Part shown: positions 8,131 through 17,337 of the stretch, piece by piece
How the letters are laid out: the number at the start of each line of letters is the position of its first letter
Numbering within the stretch: the first letter of the stretch is position 1
Origin: Desulfamplus sp.
GTDB taxonomy: Bacteria; Desulfobacterota; Desulfobacteria; Desulfobacterales; Desulfobacteraceae
Direction: 5' to 3'
DNA: 64,000 bases
Assembly: GCA_015232455.1 (NCBI GenBank)
Contig: JADFZQ010000003.1
Span: 62,001 to 126,000 of the forward strand
The notes under the pieces: model-generated
Seen by the model: only the letters and a program-made list of their open reading frames with translations
Told to the model about the DNA's origin: nothing
Database searches by the model: none
Made by a program: the position numbers and the translations under genes

Positions 8131-10308
8131 TTACAGTTGCCCAGATGAACTTAACGCAAATATAACCATCTTCTGCATCATACGTTCCTGAACTGTTTTG
8201 GGATTAGCAAGATCCATTCTCTCAAGATATGGAATGGCTTTTTCAGGTATCCCTCCGATACTCTTGCTGATAAGTCCATTCATAACGGCAAACTTGTTTC
8301 GAGCTGCAAGCTCTTTAAAGCCTCTCAATGCCTTTCCAAGAATAATCTCTTCTTTGGTGAAAGCTGTTCCAAACGGGAACGCTGAGAAAAACCCCTGCAT
8401 CCTGTAAGGTCCAATCTTTGCCTCAAGAATTTCAGGCAGATTATCCCTGAACTGCTGTGGAATTTGCCAATCAGCCTCTATTGCTCCCGATTTTTTTGCC
8501 TTTTCAAGAAGCTCTTCCTGAAATCTTGAATCAGCAATACAAAGCAGCCGTTTCATAACCTCACTGTATGTCCTGCCTCTCAAATCTGCTATACCATATT
8601 CTGTAACTACAATATCTTTCAAATGTCTCGGGATTGTAGTATGACCATACTCCCACACAATATTTGAAACTGCTTGCTGCCCTTCGCCTCTATAGCTTCT
8701 TATCATGGTTATAGCTCGACCATCTTCTAATTCATTTGCCATGGAGATAAAATTGTATTGTCCACCAGGTCCGCTTATGATCCTGTTATCGTCAAGTCCA
8801 TCAGCTACGGTTGCACCCGTAAGTGTTACCATAAGGGCGGCATTTATAAATCTACCATGCAACCTTTGAAGTCTTTTGATCTCTTCGTTGCCGTAAAGAT
8901 GATTTACATAATCAACACTTCGCATGTCAATTAGTTTGAGGCGATCCTCGCTAAGATTACGCAAATCCTCATAAAAACTATGTGGACCTATAAAGAAACT
9001 TGCGTAAAGTACAATTCCGTTTTTCAAGATATTTCCAAGACACGAAGAGGCAACTGCTTCAAGGTTTTCACTAATAGACATATCAAGAGGATAGGATTTC
9101 CCACCTAAAACTGCACACCCATCCTCATAAACAAGCTCTGATTTGAAGATTCCGAATTTCTGGAAAAAGTCAAATTCGCTTTTCTTGATTCTTGTATGAA
9201 CTAACTTTCTTTTTACAATTTCCCTGAATATCTCTTCTACCTGATTTTCTTTAAATTCGTTATCATTAATTACTTTCTGAAGTCTCACATCTTCATATAC
9301 TTTTCTTTTAAGAATGTCGTTTTTAAAAAGTTCAAGAAGGCTGTCAACAAACATTTCAGACGATCCTAAAAGTCCTTTTTCAAAAATATCAGTGCCACCT
9401 ACAGAGTCAATCAAATCCTTAAATTTTGTATAGATACCTGAACTGTTAAGAAATTTCTTGTATATCTCGTTGTTTTTATGACGCATCTCAACACCAGCAA
9501 CAATAGCATCTCCAAGTGAGCCGATACCAACTTGAATAGTACCACCATCTTTTACGAGGGTGCTTGCGTGCATTCCAATCATCCAGTCAACTGTATTCAC
9601 AGATTCTTTAGGTGCCCCAAAGAGTTTAAAATGATAAGCTGGATTATCAATTACCATATCGTAGAAATCAGGTTTTACTACAGCATCTCCATACATGAAT
9701 GGCATATCTTTGTGAATTTGGGCAATTACAGCCACTTTTTTACCTTTTGCCTCAAGTTTTCTAAGAAACTTAGCTCCGTCAAGGTGAGTATCAGGATTTG
9801 AACTCATACTGAACATGATTTCGCCATCTATCTCTTTTCTTGCCACAAGCTGTGAAACCACATTGCACTCATTAATAAAAGCGTCTCGTATAGCGTAAGT
9901 GTAATTAGAACCAAGATAGTTACGTGTAGCATGTGCATTGCCCATCCAGCCGCCAGCTTTATTAAAAAATTCTATTAGGGTAAAATTGGGTGGAATCTGT
10001 TTTTTTCTCATGTCAAGAACATATTCAAAATCAACAAAATCTTCCCAGATACGCTCAACTAATGGTTTCATAAACCGTCTTTCAAGCTCACTCGACCATG
10101 TTGGCTTTTCTAAAGCTATTGCTGTAACCAAGGTGAAATGAAGAGTTGGATCAACTTTAACTCTTCTGTATAGAGCATTAATAAGGTGATTTGGCTTTGC
10201 AAGAGCCAAGGGAGCAGCAAATACAATCTTTTTTCCGACTTTTGCAATCAGATCATCAACACATTGTTCAACATCAGAATAATATTGAGGAGCTTTATTT
10301 TCTAACAC
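8131..10308 (-). CDS. Acetyl-CoA hydrolase/CoA-transferase family protein
   Basis: 725 residues, much longer than the ~430-510 residues of 4-hydroxybutyrate or acetate CoA-transferases, but with the family marks: GIGSLGDAIVAG in the N-terminal half, SGPGGQYNFISMA, and the C-terminal signature VTEYGIADLRGRT. It should move CoA between acyl groups, or hydrolyse an acyl-CoA, in the cytoplasm. The excess length lies mainly in an N-terminal extension and a charged mid-region (about residues 290-400). Starts with GTG at 10308 behind a G-rich ribosome binding site. An enoyl-CoA hydratase-like gene lies upstream on the same strand, suggesting acyl-CoA metabolism. The substrate is not deducible. Confidence 0.85.
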   Translation of the reverse strand: MLENKAPQYYSDVEQCVDDLIAKVGKKIVFAAPLALAKPNHLINALYRRVKVDPTLHFTLVTAIALEKPTWSSELERRFMKPLVERIWEDFVDFEYVLDMRKKQIPPNFTLIEFFNKAGGWMGNAHATRNYLGSNYTYAIRDAFINECNVVSQLVARKEIDGEIMFSMSSNPDTHLDGAKFLRKLEAKGKKVAVIAQIHKDMPFMYGDAVVKPDFYDMVIDNPAYHFKLFGAPKESVNTVDWMIGMHASTLVKDGGTIQVGIGSLGDAIVAGVEMRHKNNEIYKKFLNSSGIYTKFKDLIDSVGGTDIFEKGLLGSSEMFVDSLLELFKNDILKRKVYEDVRLQKVINDNEFKENQVEEIFREIVKRKLVHTRIKKSEFDFFQKFGIFKSELVYEDGCAVLGGKSYPLDMSISENLEAVASSCLGNILKNGIVLYASFFIGPHSFYEDLRNLSEDRLKLIDMRSVDYVNHLYGNEEIKRLQRLHGRFINAALMVTLTGATVADGLDDNRIISGPGGQYNFISMANELEDGRAITMIRSYRGEGQQAVSNIVWEYGHTTIPRHLKDIVVTEYGIADLRGRTYSEVMKRLLCIADSRFQEELLEKAKKSGAIEADWQIPQQFRDNLPEILEAKIGPYRMQGFFSAFPFGTAFTKEEIILGKALRGFKELAARNKFAVMNGLISKSIGGIPEKAIPYLERMDLANPKTVQERMMQKMVIFALSSSGQL

Positions 10309-10551
10309 TGTTCCGATCCCCCTTTGTTTTTTTAAAAAAGTTAATTTGGTTAAAAGAAATTAATTTGGGTAGTTGACATTATCTTAAGTAAGGTAAAGTT
10401 TTGTTTGATAATTAAAGTTTGATAATTAAAATTAATTTAGAAGTTTGGAAAAATATTAATTAATCGGCGTGAAAACCTTTTTTGTTCTAAAATATTCGTT
10501 ACGGAAAATCAACATTTAAAATTATTAGAGTGATTATAATTAGGGCATCGA

Positions 10552-11274
10552 TCAACCCTCAACAAAAAGTTTGAGTGAATCTATAAACTCAGGGTCTTCA
10601 TTCTCAATTATAGAGACAATAGCTTTGTGCATTCTTCTCTTATGTTCTCCAAATATGCCACGTTTTTTTTGCAATGTTTTAGCAAATGCCATTGTATCGC
10701 TACTAAGTTCTGCTAAGTTATCACTTGCCTTTTGAATAATGTGATGCTCTGCAAGCTCATCTGCCCCAACTCTTTTACCAGTAAGTTTAAGCTCATTGAA
10801 TTTATATTCAGGGATAGCTTTGCGAACAAATGCAATCATTCCCGGTAAAAATGGTATATTAATATCAACTTCAGGAAAGCAAAAAAAACCTCTATCTTTT
10901 CGCATAAATCTGAAATCACAAGCACACGAAATTATAGCACCATTGCCAAAAGCATGACCATTTATTGAAGCAATAACAGGAAGCGGCATGGTGAGGAGTC
11001 GCTTAAATACAGTGTTCATTTCATACATAAATTGCTTAATACTATCAAAATCTTTTGCTGCAAATCTTCCAAGTAACCAATCAATATCAACGCCTTGCGA
11101 GAAATTTTTTTCATCTGATGATGTTAGAATTAAGGAGAAGATCGATTCATCTGAAAGTATCTCATCAAATATACGATTCATAGTTTTTCCAAATTCAAGA
11201 TTTTGGCGATTTGCACCATTACACATAGTAATTATTGCTACTGATTCATCTTTTTTCCATTCTATCACAGACAA
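10552..11274 (-). CDS. Enoyl-CoA hydratase/isomerase family protein
   Basis: 240-residue crotonase-fold protein. Seen: N-terminal VAIITM strand, the oxyanion-hole stretch ASINGHAFGNGAIISCACDFRF (residues about 103-124), and FPEVDINIPFLPGM. The catalytic glutamates of true hydratases are not clearly present, so it may be an isomerase, deacylase-type or divergent member. Translation probably begins at TTG 11274, preceded by AAAGGAG. It is upstream of, and codirectional with, the CoA-transferase family gene, separated by a 243-base AT-rich gap in which no gene was seen. Confidence 0.85.
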   Translation of the reverse strand: MSVIEWKKDESVAIITMCNGANRQNLEFGKTMNRIFDEILSDESIFSLILTSSDEKNFSQGVDIDWLLGRFAAKDFDSIKQFMYEMNTVFKRLLTMPLPVIASINGHAFGNGAIISCACDFRFMRKDRGFFCFPEVDINIPFLPGMIAFVRKAIPEYKFNELKLTGKRVGADELAEHHIIQKASDNLAELSSDTMAFAKTLQKKRGIFGEHKRRMHKAIVSIIENEDPEFIDSLKLFVEG

Positions 11275-11598
11275 GGGGTAACTCCTTTCAATTGATTTAA
11301 TTTATTAAAATTTTACGTAATTCTCATCTAAATATTTTAGTTTATTAAATGCTATCAATGTTTCACTACTACACACTTGGCTTTTAATCAAGAACGTTTC
11401 TCTCATTTTTGCACTATATTTCTCTTATCAAAATATGATTGACATAGTTTCTTATTTCTGATTATCTCAAAAAATATTATCATATTTTGATACGATTCTT
11501 TTATTACAATTACAACATCATAATTTGCATTGAGTTTATTCCATTTTGCAAATAATAAAATATAAAATATGAGTTAAAAAGATAGAAAGAGGGGTTTT
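11275..11598. other. Intergenic region between divergent genes
   Basis: 324 bases, strongly AT-rich, between the enoyl-CoA hydratase-like gene (minus) and the methyltransferase gene (plus). It should contain both promoters. A TTGACA at 11439-11444 is present, but the region 17 bases on (TTATCT) is a poor -10 box. No RNA, repeat or gene was recognised. Confidence 0.5.
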
Positions 11599-12204
11599 AT
11601 GAAAATGTTTCTTCATGTGGGTTGTGGTCAAAAGCAAAAAGATAAGACTACAAAGGGCTTTAACACTCCTGAGTGGAAAGAGCTGCGTCTTGATATAGAC
11701 AAAAATGTTTCCCCTGACGTAGTTGGAACGATGACAGATATGTCGCAATTGCCTGATAAATCCGTTGATGCTCTCTTTTCAAGCCATAACATAGAACACC
11801 TTTATCCACATGAAATCCCCACGGCATTGTCAGAGTTTAGAAGAGTTATCAAACCTGATGGGTTTGCAGTAATAACTTGCCCAGATTTACAGTCTGTCTG
11901 CGAGCTAATAGCAAATGATAAATTGACAGAGCCAGCTTATACATCTCCAGCAGGTCCAATTGCTCCGCTTGATATTCTTTACGGTCATCGTCTCTCTATG
12001 GCACGAGGTAATCTTTTTATGGCACATAAATGTGGTTTCACCCAAAAGGTGCTAACAGGAACTCTACAGTCAGCGGGTTTTATGATGATCGCAACCAAAA
12101 GAAGACCACACCCTTTTTACGATCTCTGGGCATTAGCAACCATGAACCCAATGGAAGAGAATCTTTTACGAAAACTTGCAGATGATTTTCTCTATCCTTT
12201 ATGA
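11599..12204 (+). CDS. Class I SAM-dependent methyltransferase
   Basis: 201 residues. Motif I is LHVGCGQK near the N-terminus; the 'SSHNIEHLYPHEI' and 'LSEFRRVIKPDGFAVITCPDL' segments match the methyltransferase type 11 fold (post-I and IV/V motifs). Predicted cytoplasmic, substrate unknown. A good GAAAGAGGGG ribosome binding site precedes the ATG. It opens a codirectional run with a hydantoinase-like ATPase (75 bases downstream) and an HDAC-like hydrolase, suggesting one transcript, but no shared pathway is evident. Confidence 0.88.
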   Translation: MKMFLHVGCGQKQKDKTTKGFNTPEWKELRLDIDKNVSPDVVGTMTDMSQLPDKSVDALFSSHNIEHLYPHEIPTALSEFRRVIKPDGFAVITCPDLQSVCELIANDKLTEPAYTSPAGPIAPLDILYGHRLSMARGNLFMAHKCGFTQKVLTGTLQSAGFMMIATKRRPHPFYDLWALATMNPMEENLLRKLADDFLYPL

Positions 12205-12279
12205 CTATAGTTCTTGCAAAAGAAAATTGGAATCTCCCGTTTTTTAATCTATTAATTTAATAAGTTACAGGAAAACGCC

Positions 12280-14052
12280 ATGATAATTGGACTTGATGTT
12301 GGCGGAACCCACACTGACGCCGTTCTGTTAAGCGAAAATGGACTTGAGAGACATGTAAAAGTCCCGACCGATACCTCAAACCTTTTTAATACAGTTCTTT
12401 CAGGATTTGACCTACTACTTGATGGAATTGACTCTTTTAAGGTCAAAAGAGTTGTTATAAGCACAACACTTACTACTAACAGCGTTGTGCAAAAACAGTT
12501 AAATCCTGTAGGCATAATTGTTTCATCAGGACCTGGCATTGATCCCAAACTTTTTCGTAGAGGCGAACATTTTTATACAGTATCTGGTTCAATAGACCAT
12601 CGGGGCAGGGAGCGATCTCCTATTAACAGGGCTGAAATTGAACAAATCTCAGAGACAATAAAAAATGCTGGAATTGAATATGTCGGTGTTATTGGCAAAT
12701 TTTCCCCAAGAAATCCTGCACATGAACTTGAAATAAGGGATATTCTTAAGAAAAATTTTCACACCATATTCCTTGGGCACAAAGTGTCAGGAAACCTAAA
12801 TTTTCCTCGAAGAATTGCAACAGTTCATCTTAATACTGCTGTTTACAGTATGCACAAAAACTTTTTCAACGCTGTGAATGATACTCTCAAGCAAAAAGGT
12901 TTAAAAGCCCCAATTCAGATATTAAAAGCAGATGGCGGAACAATGAATTTAGCTACCTCAATGGAGTTTCCGGGGCAGACAATTCTATCAGGACCTGCTG
13001 CAAGTGTTATGGGAGCTATTCACCACGCACCAGCAGACAAAGATGTTTTGGTTCTTGACATTGGCGGAACCACAACTGATATTGCTATTCTTGTCAACAA
13101 AGCCCCTCTTTTAGAACCAGTTGGAGTTGGACGTGGAAAATATAAAAGTCTTATTCGGGCACTCCATACAACATCAAGAGGAATTGGTGGTGACAGCCAA
13201 GTTACAGCTATAGAGCGATATATTGATAAAACAGATGGAGTTTGTGACAAAAGAGGTAGAGATATTGATATTGCAGGTAATGCAAAAAGTGATAACTTAA
13301 TAAACTCTCGTCAAAAAATCAAAGCCTTACAGATAGGACCAGGAAGGCAAGGACCAGCTTTAGCATTTGGAGGACCTGCTCTTACCCCCACTGATGCAAT
13401 GATCTGGCTTGGCATTATGGAGGGTGGTAATAAAAAATTAGCAGAAGAGGGTTTAGCACTTCTTGCAGAGACACTTGGAATATCTATTCGTGAAACTGCT
13501 GAGAAGATATTTCATCAAACTTGTGAAACTATTGTTAGTGTCGCCAACATTATGGTTGACCAAATAAACAAAAAACCTGTTTATACTGTCCATGAATTTC
13601 TTGAAGGTTACAAAATCAGACCTCAGCAGATATTGCTGCTTGGTGGACCAGCTCCTTACTTTGCATCTAAAATCGAAGAGATTTCTGGCATAAAAACTAC
13701 GGTTTTACCTAATAGCTCCGTTGCTAATGCAATTGGAGCTGCTCTTGCACGAACAACTTGCGAGGTATCTTTGCTCGTTGATACCGAAAGAGGAGTTGCA
13801 ACAGCACCAGAAGAGAATTTCACAGCCTCAGTTTCAAACTCATATCGTAAAGATGATGCCATTAAAACTGCAATTGCCCTTTTAGAGAAAAAGGCTGTAA
13901 ATGCAGGGGCAGATTTAAAGAATTTTGAGGCAGAGACAACAGAATTTCAATCTTTTAATGTTGTGCGTCAATTTGCTTTACGCGGAAAGATATTTAGAAT
14001 CAAAATGCAGGTAAAACCTGGACTTATTAAGGGATTTTCTCATGGGTTTTAA
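12280..14052 (+). CDS. Hydantoinase/oxoprolinase family (HyuA-like) ASKHA protein
   Basis: 590 residues. The ATP-binding core of the ASKHA fold is clear: phosphate-1 GLDVGGTHTDAVL at the N-terminus, phosphate-2 LDIGGTTTDIAIL near residue 260, and an adenosine-type LLGGPAPY near 455. This matches the HyuA subunit of ATP-dependent hydantoinase/5-oxoprolinase enzymes. No HyuB-type subunit is adjacent, so a different ATP-dependent amide hydrolysis, carboxylase-type or methyltransferase-activating role is possible. It lies 29 bases before the HDAC-like gene and is probably cotranscribed with it. Confidence 0.88.
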   Translation: MIIGLDVGGTHTDAVLLSENGLERHVKVPTDTSNLFNTVLSGFDLLLDGIDSFKVKRVVISTTLTTNSVVQKQLNPVGIIVSSGPGIDPKLFRRGEHFYTVSGSIDHRGRERSPINRAEIEQISETIKNAGIEYVGVIGKFSPRNPAHELEIRDILKKNFHTIFLGHKVSGNLNFPRRIATVHLNTAVYSMHKNFFNAVNDTLKQKGLKAPIQILKADGGTMNLATSMEFPGQTILSGPAASVMGAIHHAPADKDVLVLDIGGTTTDIAILVNKAPLLEPVGVGRGKYKSLIRALHTTSRGIGGDSQVTAIERYIDKTDGVCDKRGRDIDIAGNAKSDNLINSRQKIKALQIGPGRQGPALAFGGPALTPTDAMIWLGIMEGGNKKLAEEGLALLAETLGISIRETAEKIFHQTCETIVSVANIMVDQINKKPVYTVHEFLEGYKIRPQQILLLGGPAPYFASKIEEISGIKTTVLPNSSVANAIGAALARTTCEVSLLVDTERGVATAPEENFTASVSNSYRKDDAIKTAIALLEKKAVNAGADLKNFEAETTEFQSFNVVRQFALRGKIFRIKMQVKPGLIKGFSHGF

Positions 14053-14081
14053 TCAACCATATTAAAATAATATTAGAGGTT

Positions 14082-15401
14082 ATGATGCTCAAATCATCTA
14101 AAAAAACAGGTCTTGTATTCTTTCCAGCATTTGACTGGGCAATTGATCCTACCCACCCTGAGAGAGAAGAGAGGCTTTTATATACTCAAGATCAAGTAGC
14201 AGAAGAGGGAATTTTTGATATTAGCGGCATTGTAGAATATAAGCCCGACCTTGTTACAGCAAATGAGATAAGACGTACCCACTTTTGTGTTCCTGACGAA
14301 GCTGCTATTACCACTCAATCACATCTAATAAGTGCTGGTGGTGCAACTGTTATTGCCCGTGCTGTTATGGAGAAAAAAATCGACAATGGTTTTGCTCTTG
14401 TAAGACCTCCTGGACACCATGCGATGCGAATAAGCCACGGAGGAAGAGGCTTTTGCCATATTAATATTGAGGCAATAATGGTTGAGATGATTCGCCAGCA
14501 ATATGGAGTCAGAAAGGTAGCGATTATTGATACAGACTGTCATCACGGTGATGGCACAAACGATATTTATTGGCATGATCCAGATACGCTGTTTATCTCT
14601 TTGCATCAAGATGGAAGAACTCTCTATCCGGGTTCAGGATTTACAGGAGAGTTAGGTGGTCCTAATGCTAAAGGCAGTAACCTTAATATTCCGCTTCCGC
14701 CAGCAACATCAACAGAGGGCTATCTTTATGTGATAAGAAATAGCGTTCTCCCAGCATTAGAAGAGTTTAAACCTGAAATTATTGTAAACTCAGCGGGTCA
14801 AGACAACCACTACACAGACCCATTAACAAACATGAAATTTTCAGCCCAAGGATATGCAGAGCTTACAACTTTGTTAAAGCCAGATATTGCAGTTCTTGAA
14901 GGTGGTTACTCAATTGAGGGTGCATTGCCCTATGTTAATTTAGGAATTATCCTTGCTCTTGCTGCTATGGATTACTCAAAAGTTATTGAGCCAGACTATG
15001 ATGAGGAGCGTTTAAAACAGGCATCTCATGTTACTGATAGCATTAAAAGGACATCAGATGTTATTAACGATTATTGGAAAAGACGTTATGAGTTAAGAGA
15101 AAAAGCTGGTAATCATGGAGAGATTCAAGAGCGGCATCGCGAGATATTCTACGATACAGACAACATATTTGAACGCCAAAAAGAGCGAGTAAGAATATGC
15201 AGAGATTGTGCAGGTGCACTTGAGATTGATTCAAAAGCATCTCCTGGACTTCATATACTTGCGGTTCATATACCTTTAAATGCTTGCAATGTATGCAAAG
15301 AGACTGGTTATGAAATGTTTGATAGAGCTATCCATAGCAATAAAAAGTATGATAAAATTTTTCTCCAAGATAGACCTAAAGACTCATATATTGTCAGGTA
15401 A
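14082..15401 (+). CDS. Class II histone-deacetylase/acetylpolyamine-amidohydrolase family protein with Cys-rich tail
   Basis: Zinc-dependent deacetylase fold. Seen: RPPGHHA (active-site His pair), GFCHINIEA, and the Zn-ligand motif DTDCHHGDGT, then SAGQD and LEGGY. Expected to hydrolyse an acetyl-amide (acetylpolyamine or acetyl-lysine). At 439 residues it is longer than usual: residues about 325-439 form an extension with two Cys pairs (CRDC and CNVC) 37 residues apart, which could bind a metal like a zinc ribbon. Translation probably starts at the first ATG of a double ATG. Twenty bases after the stop begins a structured repeat. Confidence 0.9.
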   Translation: MMLKSSKKTGLVFFPAFDWAIDPTHPEREERLLYTQDQVAEEGIFDISGIVEYKPDLVTANEIRRTHFCVPDEAAITTQSHLISAGGATVIARAVMEKKIDNGFALVRPPGHHAMRISHGGRGFCHINIEAIMVEMIRQQYGVRKVAIIDTDCHHGDGTNDIYWHDPDTLFISLHQDGRTLYPGSGFTGELGGPNAKGSNLNIPLPPATSTEGYLYVIRNSVLPALEEFKPEIIVNSAGQDNHYTDPLTNMKFSAQGYAELTTLLKPDIAVLEGGYSIEGALPYVNLGIILALAAMDYSKVIEPDYDEERLKQASHVTDSIKRTSDVINDYWKRRYELREKAGNHGEIQERHREIFYDTDNIFERQKERVRICRDCAGALEIDSKASPGLHILAVHIPLNACNVCKETGYEMFDRAIHSNKKYDKIFLQDRPKDSYIVR

Positions 15402-15420
15402 TTGATTATAATTTTTATTC

Positions 15421-15513
15421 AATCTTTCAGCCGATGGTTAAAACCATCGGCTAAGTTAAAAAAGTCCTCTTAAGAGGACTTGGACAATTCAGCCCTGAAC
15501 TTTAGCTCTGGGC
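15421..15513 (+). repeat. ~93-bp triple-hairpin repeat (copy 1)
   Basis: Contains three consecutive inverted repeats: AGCCGATGGTT with its complement (15429-15439/15442-15452), the 20-bp perfect palindrome AAGTCCTCTTAAGAGGACTT (15462-15481), and a GCCC...GGGC stem around CTTTAGCTCT (15492-15513). An almost identical element lies at 43615-43702 in opposite orientation. Both begin within 20 bases or so after a stop codon. No coding potential was seen. Confidence 0.9.
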
Positions 15514-15605
15514 AAGCAACACTTGTTCAACATAACTATACAGAACAACATCTGCATCAATAAATTATCAATTCCACCAACTATAAAATAATAATCAGGT
15601 CAAAT

Positions 15606-16733
15606 ATGTTAAAGCAACTTGTAAAACGTGCGGAGATGATCCGTGCAATAAGAGAGTTTTTCTATAATAATGGTTATCTTGAGGTAGAGACCCCTCTTAG
15701 AGTTCCAAACCCAATTCCAGAAGAGCATATTGAGCCATTTGAATCAGAAGGTTGGTATCTTCAATCTTCTCCTGAAATATGCATGAAAAGGCTTGCTGCC
15801 CAAGGTTATGGTAAGATATTTCAGATATGCAAATGTTTTAGAAAAGATGAGCGAGGTGATCGTCATCTTACAGAGCTTACAATGGTTGAATGGTATAGAA
15901 AAGATTACTCATACATTGAGCTTATGCAAGAGTGCAAAGAGATGATAAGATATGTTGCTCGTAAGTTATTAGTTAGTCCTGTTGCCTCACCTCCTGACCC
16001 CTCCCCAGTGGAGAGGGGAAATAATTACTCCCTCCCCTTGGGGAGGGCTGAGGAGGGGCAAAATAGTTATCTGGAAAGCTATGTAGAACAAATTAAGCCA
16101 GAAAATGTAGATGAGTTAAAAAAAGAGCTATTTATTGAATATGGAAATCACACTATATCTATTAACTCTCCTTGGCAATATATTACAGTTAGTGAGGCGT
16201 TTGAAAAATATGGTAGTATGACAATGGAGGAGGCAGAGAAAAGAGGCTCTTTTGATGAGATAATGTCGTTTGAGATTGAACCCAACCTTGGCTTAGAAGT
16301 GCCAACATTTATATACGATTATCCTTCTTCAATGGCATCGTTGGCAAAGCTAAAATCTAACAATATTAATTTGGATAAGAATGAGAATGGTAGTCTAAAC
16401 TCTAACAATATCAATTTTAATAAGGATAATAATCTTCTGCCAGAAAAAAAGAGCCTTGCGGAACGTTTTGAGTTATATATTGCAGGTATTGAACTTGCTA
16501 ACGGATTTTCAGAACTCAACGATCCTGTTGAGCAAAGAGAAAGGCTTTTAAAAGTAATCAAAAACAGAGCTAAAGATAAAAAAAATATGGAACTGCCTGA
16601 AAAGTTTCTCCAAGATTTGGCAAAGCTGCCAAAAACTGCTGGCATAGCACTTGGAGTTGACAGGCTTGCTATGGTATTTACTAACTCATCATCAATTGAT
16701 GACGTAGTAGCGTTTACATCAGAGGAGCTTTAG
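15606..16733 (+). CDS. epmA: EF-P lysine ligase EpmA (GenX/PoxA) with internal inserts
   Basis: Class II lysyl-tRNA-synthetase-like enzyme that attaches beta-lysine to elongation factor P. Seen: the N-terminal helix into EVETPLRVPNPIPEEHI, motif 2 as CFRKDERGDRHLTELTMVEW, and motif 3 as GIALGVDRLAM near the C-terminus. It lacks an anticodon-binding domain, as expected. At 375 residues it is about 50 longer than usual. One insert (about residues 126-152) is encoded by a GC-rich palindrome at 15984-16060. A second, Asn-rich insert (about residues 250-280) precedes ERFELYIAGIELANGF. EpmB and EF-P are not in the window. Confidence 0.9.
   Translation: MLKQLVKRAEMIRAIREFFYNNGYLEVETPLRVPNPIPEEHIEPFESEGWYLQSSPEICMKRLAAQGYGKIFQICKCFRKDERGDRHLTELTMVEWYRKDYSYIELMQECKEMIRYVARKLLVSPVASPPDPSPVERGNNYSLPLGRAEEGQNSYLESYVEQIKPENVDELKKELFIEYGNHTISINSPWQYITVSEAFEKYGSMTMEEAEKRGSFDEIMSFEIEPNLGLEVPTFIYDYPSSMASLAKLKSNNINLDKNENGSLNSNNINFNKDNNLLPEKKSLAERFELYIAGIELANGFSELNDPVEQRERLLKVIKNRAKDKKNMELPEKFLQDLAKLPKTAGIALGVDRLAMVFTNSSSIDDVVAFTSEEL
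15984..16060. repeat. GC-rich palindromic repeat inserted in frame in epmA
   Basis: A GC-rich island inside an AT-rich gene. It contains the perfect inverted repeat CCCTCCCC/GGGGAGGG (16030-16037/16040-16047) and an outer imperfect pair CCTCACCTCC (from 15985) with GAGGAGGGGC (up to 16059). It encodes a Pro/Arg/Glu-rich peptide of about 26 residues where the EpmA family has none. A related half-element in opposite orientation lies at 58083-58121. Confidence 0.8.
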
Positions 16734-16839
16734 TGTAGATTTAGTCTAAAAGAGGGTTCAACACTTAAATATTAACTGTTGAAAGTATATATTACGATGC
16801 ACAAATTAAAAATAAACAAGAGGTTGAAATATTAAAATT

Positions 16840-17337
16840 TTGAAAAAAAGCAGTAAAGAATCAAACCTTACTAATTATGGGATTAATCAAGTTCATAACA
16901 AGTTAATTGAGCATGATAGGGGATTTACATTAATAGAGTTAATGGTTGTGGTCGTCATACTTGGGATTTTAGCAAGTCTTATTGTGCCAAGATTGATGGG
17001 CAGAACAGACGAAGCAAGAGTTGTAAAGGCAAAAGTTGATATTTCTGCTATTGCAACCGGGTTAAAACTTTATAGACTTGATAATGGTAACTATCCGACT
17101 ACCGAACAAGGATTGCTTGCACTTATTGAAGAGCCTAAAACAGAACCTTTACCACGTAAATGGCATAAAGATGGCTATCTTGACATGAAGCAAATACCTA
17201 AAGACCCTTGGGATAAAGAGTATATCTATTTAAGCCCGGGTCTTCATAACGAGTATGATATTATCTCCTATGGTGCTGACGGAGTTCCTGAAGGTGAAGG
17301 TAATGACGCTGACATCAAAAGCTGGGAACTTGAATAG
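16840..17337 (+). CDS. gspG: Type II secretion major pseudopilin GspG
   Basis: Major pseudopilin of the general secretion pathway. The prepilin peptidase site is G28|[14 protein letters not shown], followed by the hydrophobic helix, [16 protein letters not shown] and the calcium-loop/C-terminal region ...[21 protein letters not shown], all diagnostic of GspG. The leader is unusually long (about 28 residues), because the only usable start appears to be TTG at 16840. Its ribosome binding site is weak, so the start is uncertain. It heads the gspGHIJKLMN run; gspC, D, E and F are not in view. Confidence 0.93.
   Translation: MKKSSKESNLTNYGINQVHNKLIEHDRGFTLIELMVVVVILGILASLIVPRLMGRTDEARVVKAKVDISAIATGLKLYRLDNGNYPTTEQGLLALIEEPKTEPLPRKWHKDGYLDMKQIPKDPWDKEYIYLSPGLHNEYDIISYGADGVPEGEGNDADIKSWELE

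Noticed and set aside
12252-12548. 98-codon minus-strand frame opposite the hydantoinase-like gene
   Set aside because: Overlaps a clear conserved ASKHA domain on the other strand.
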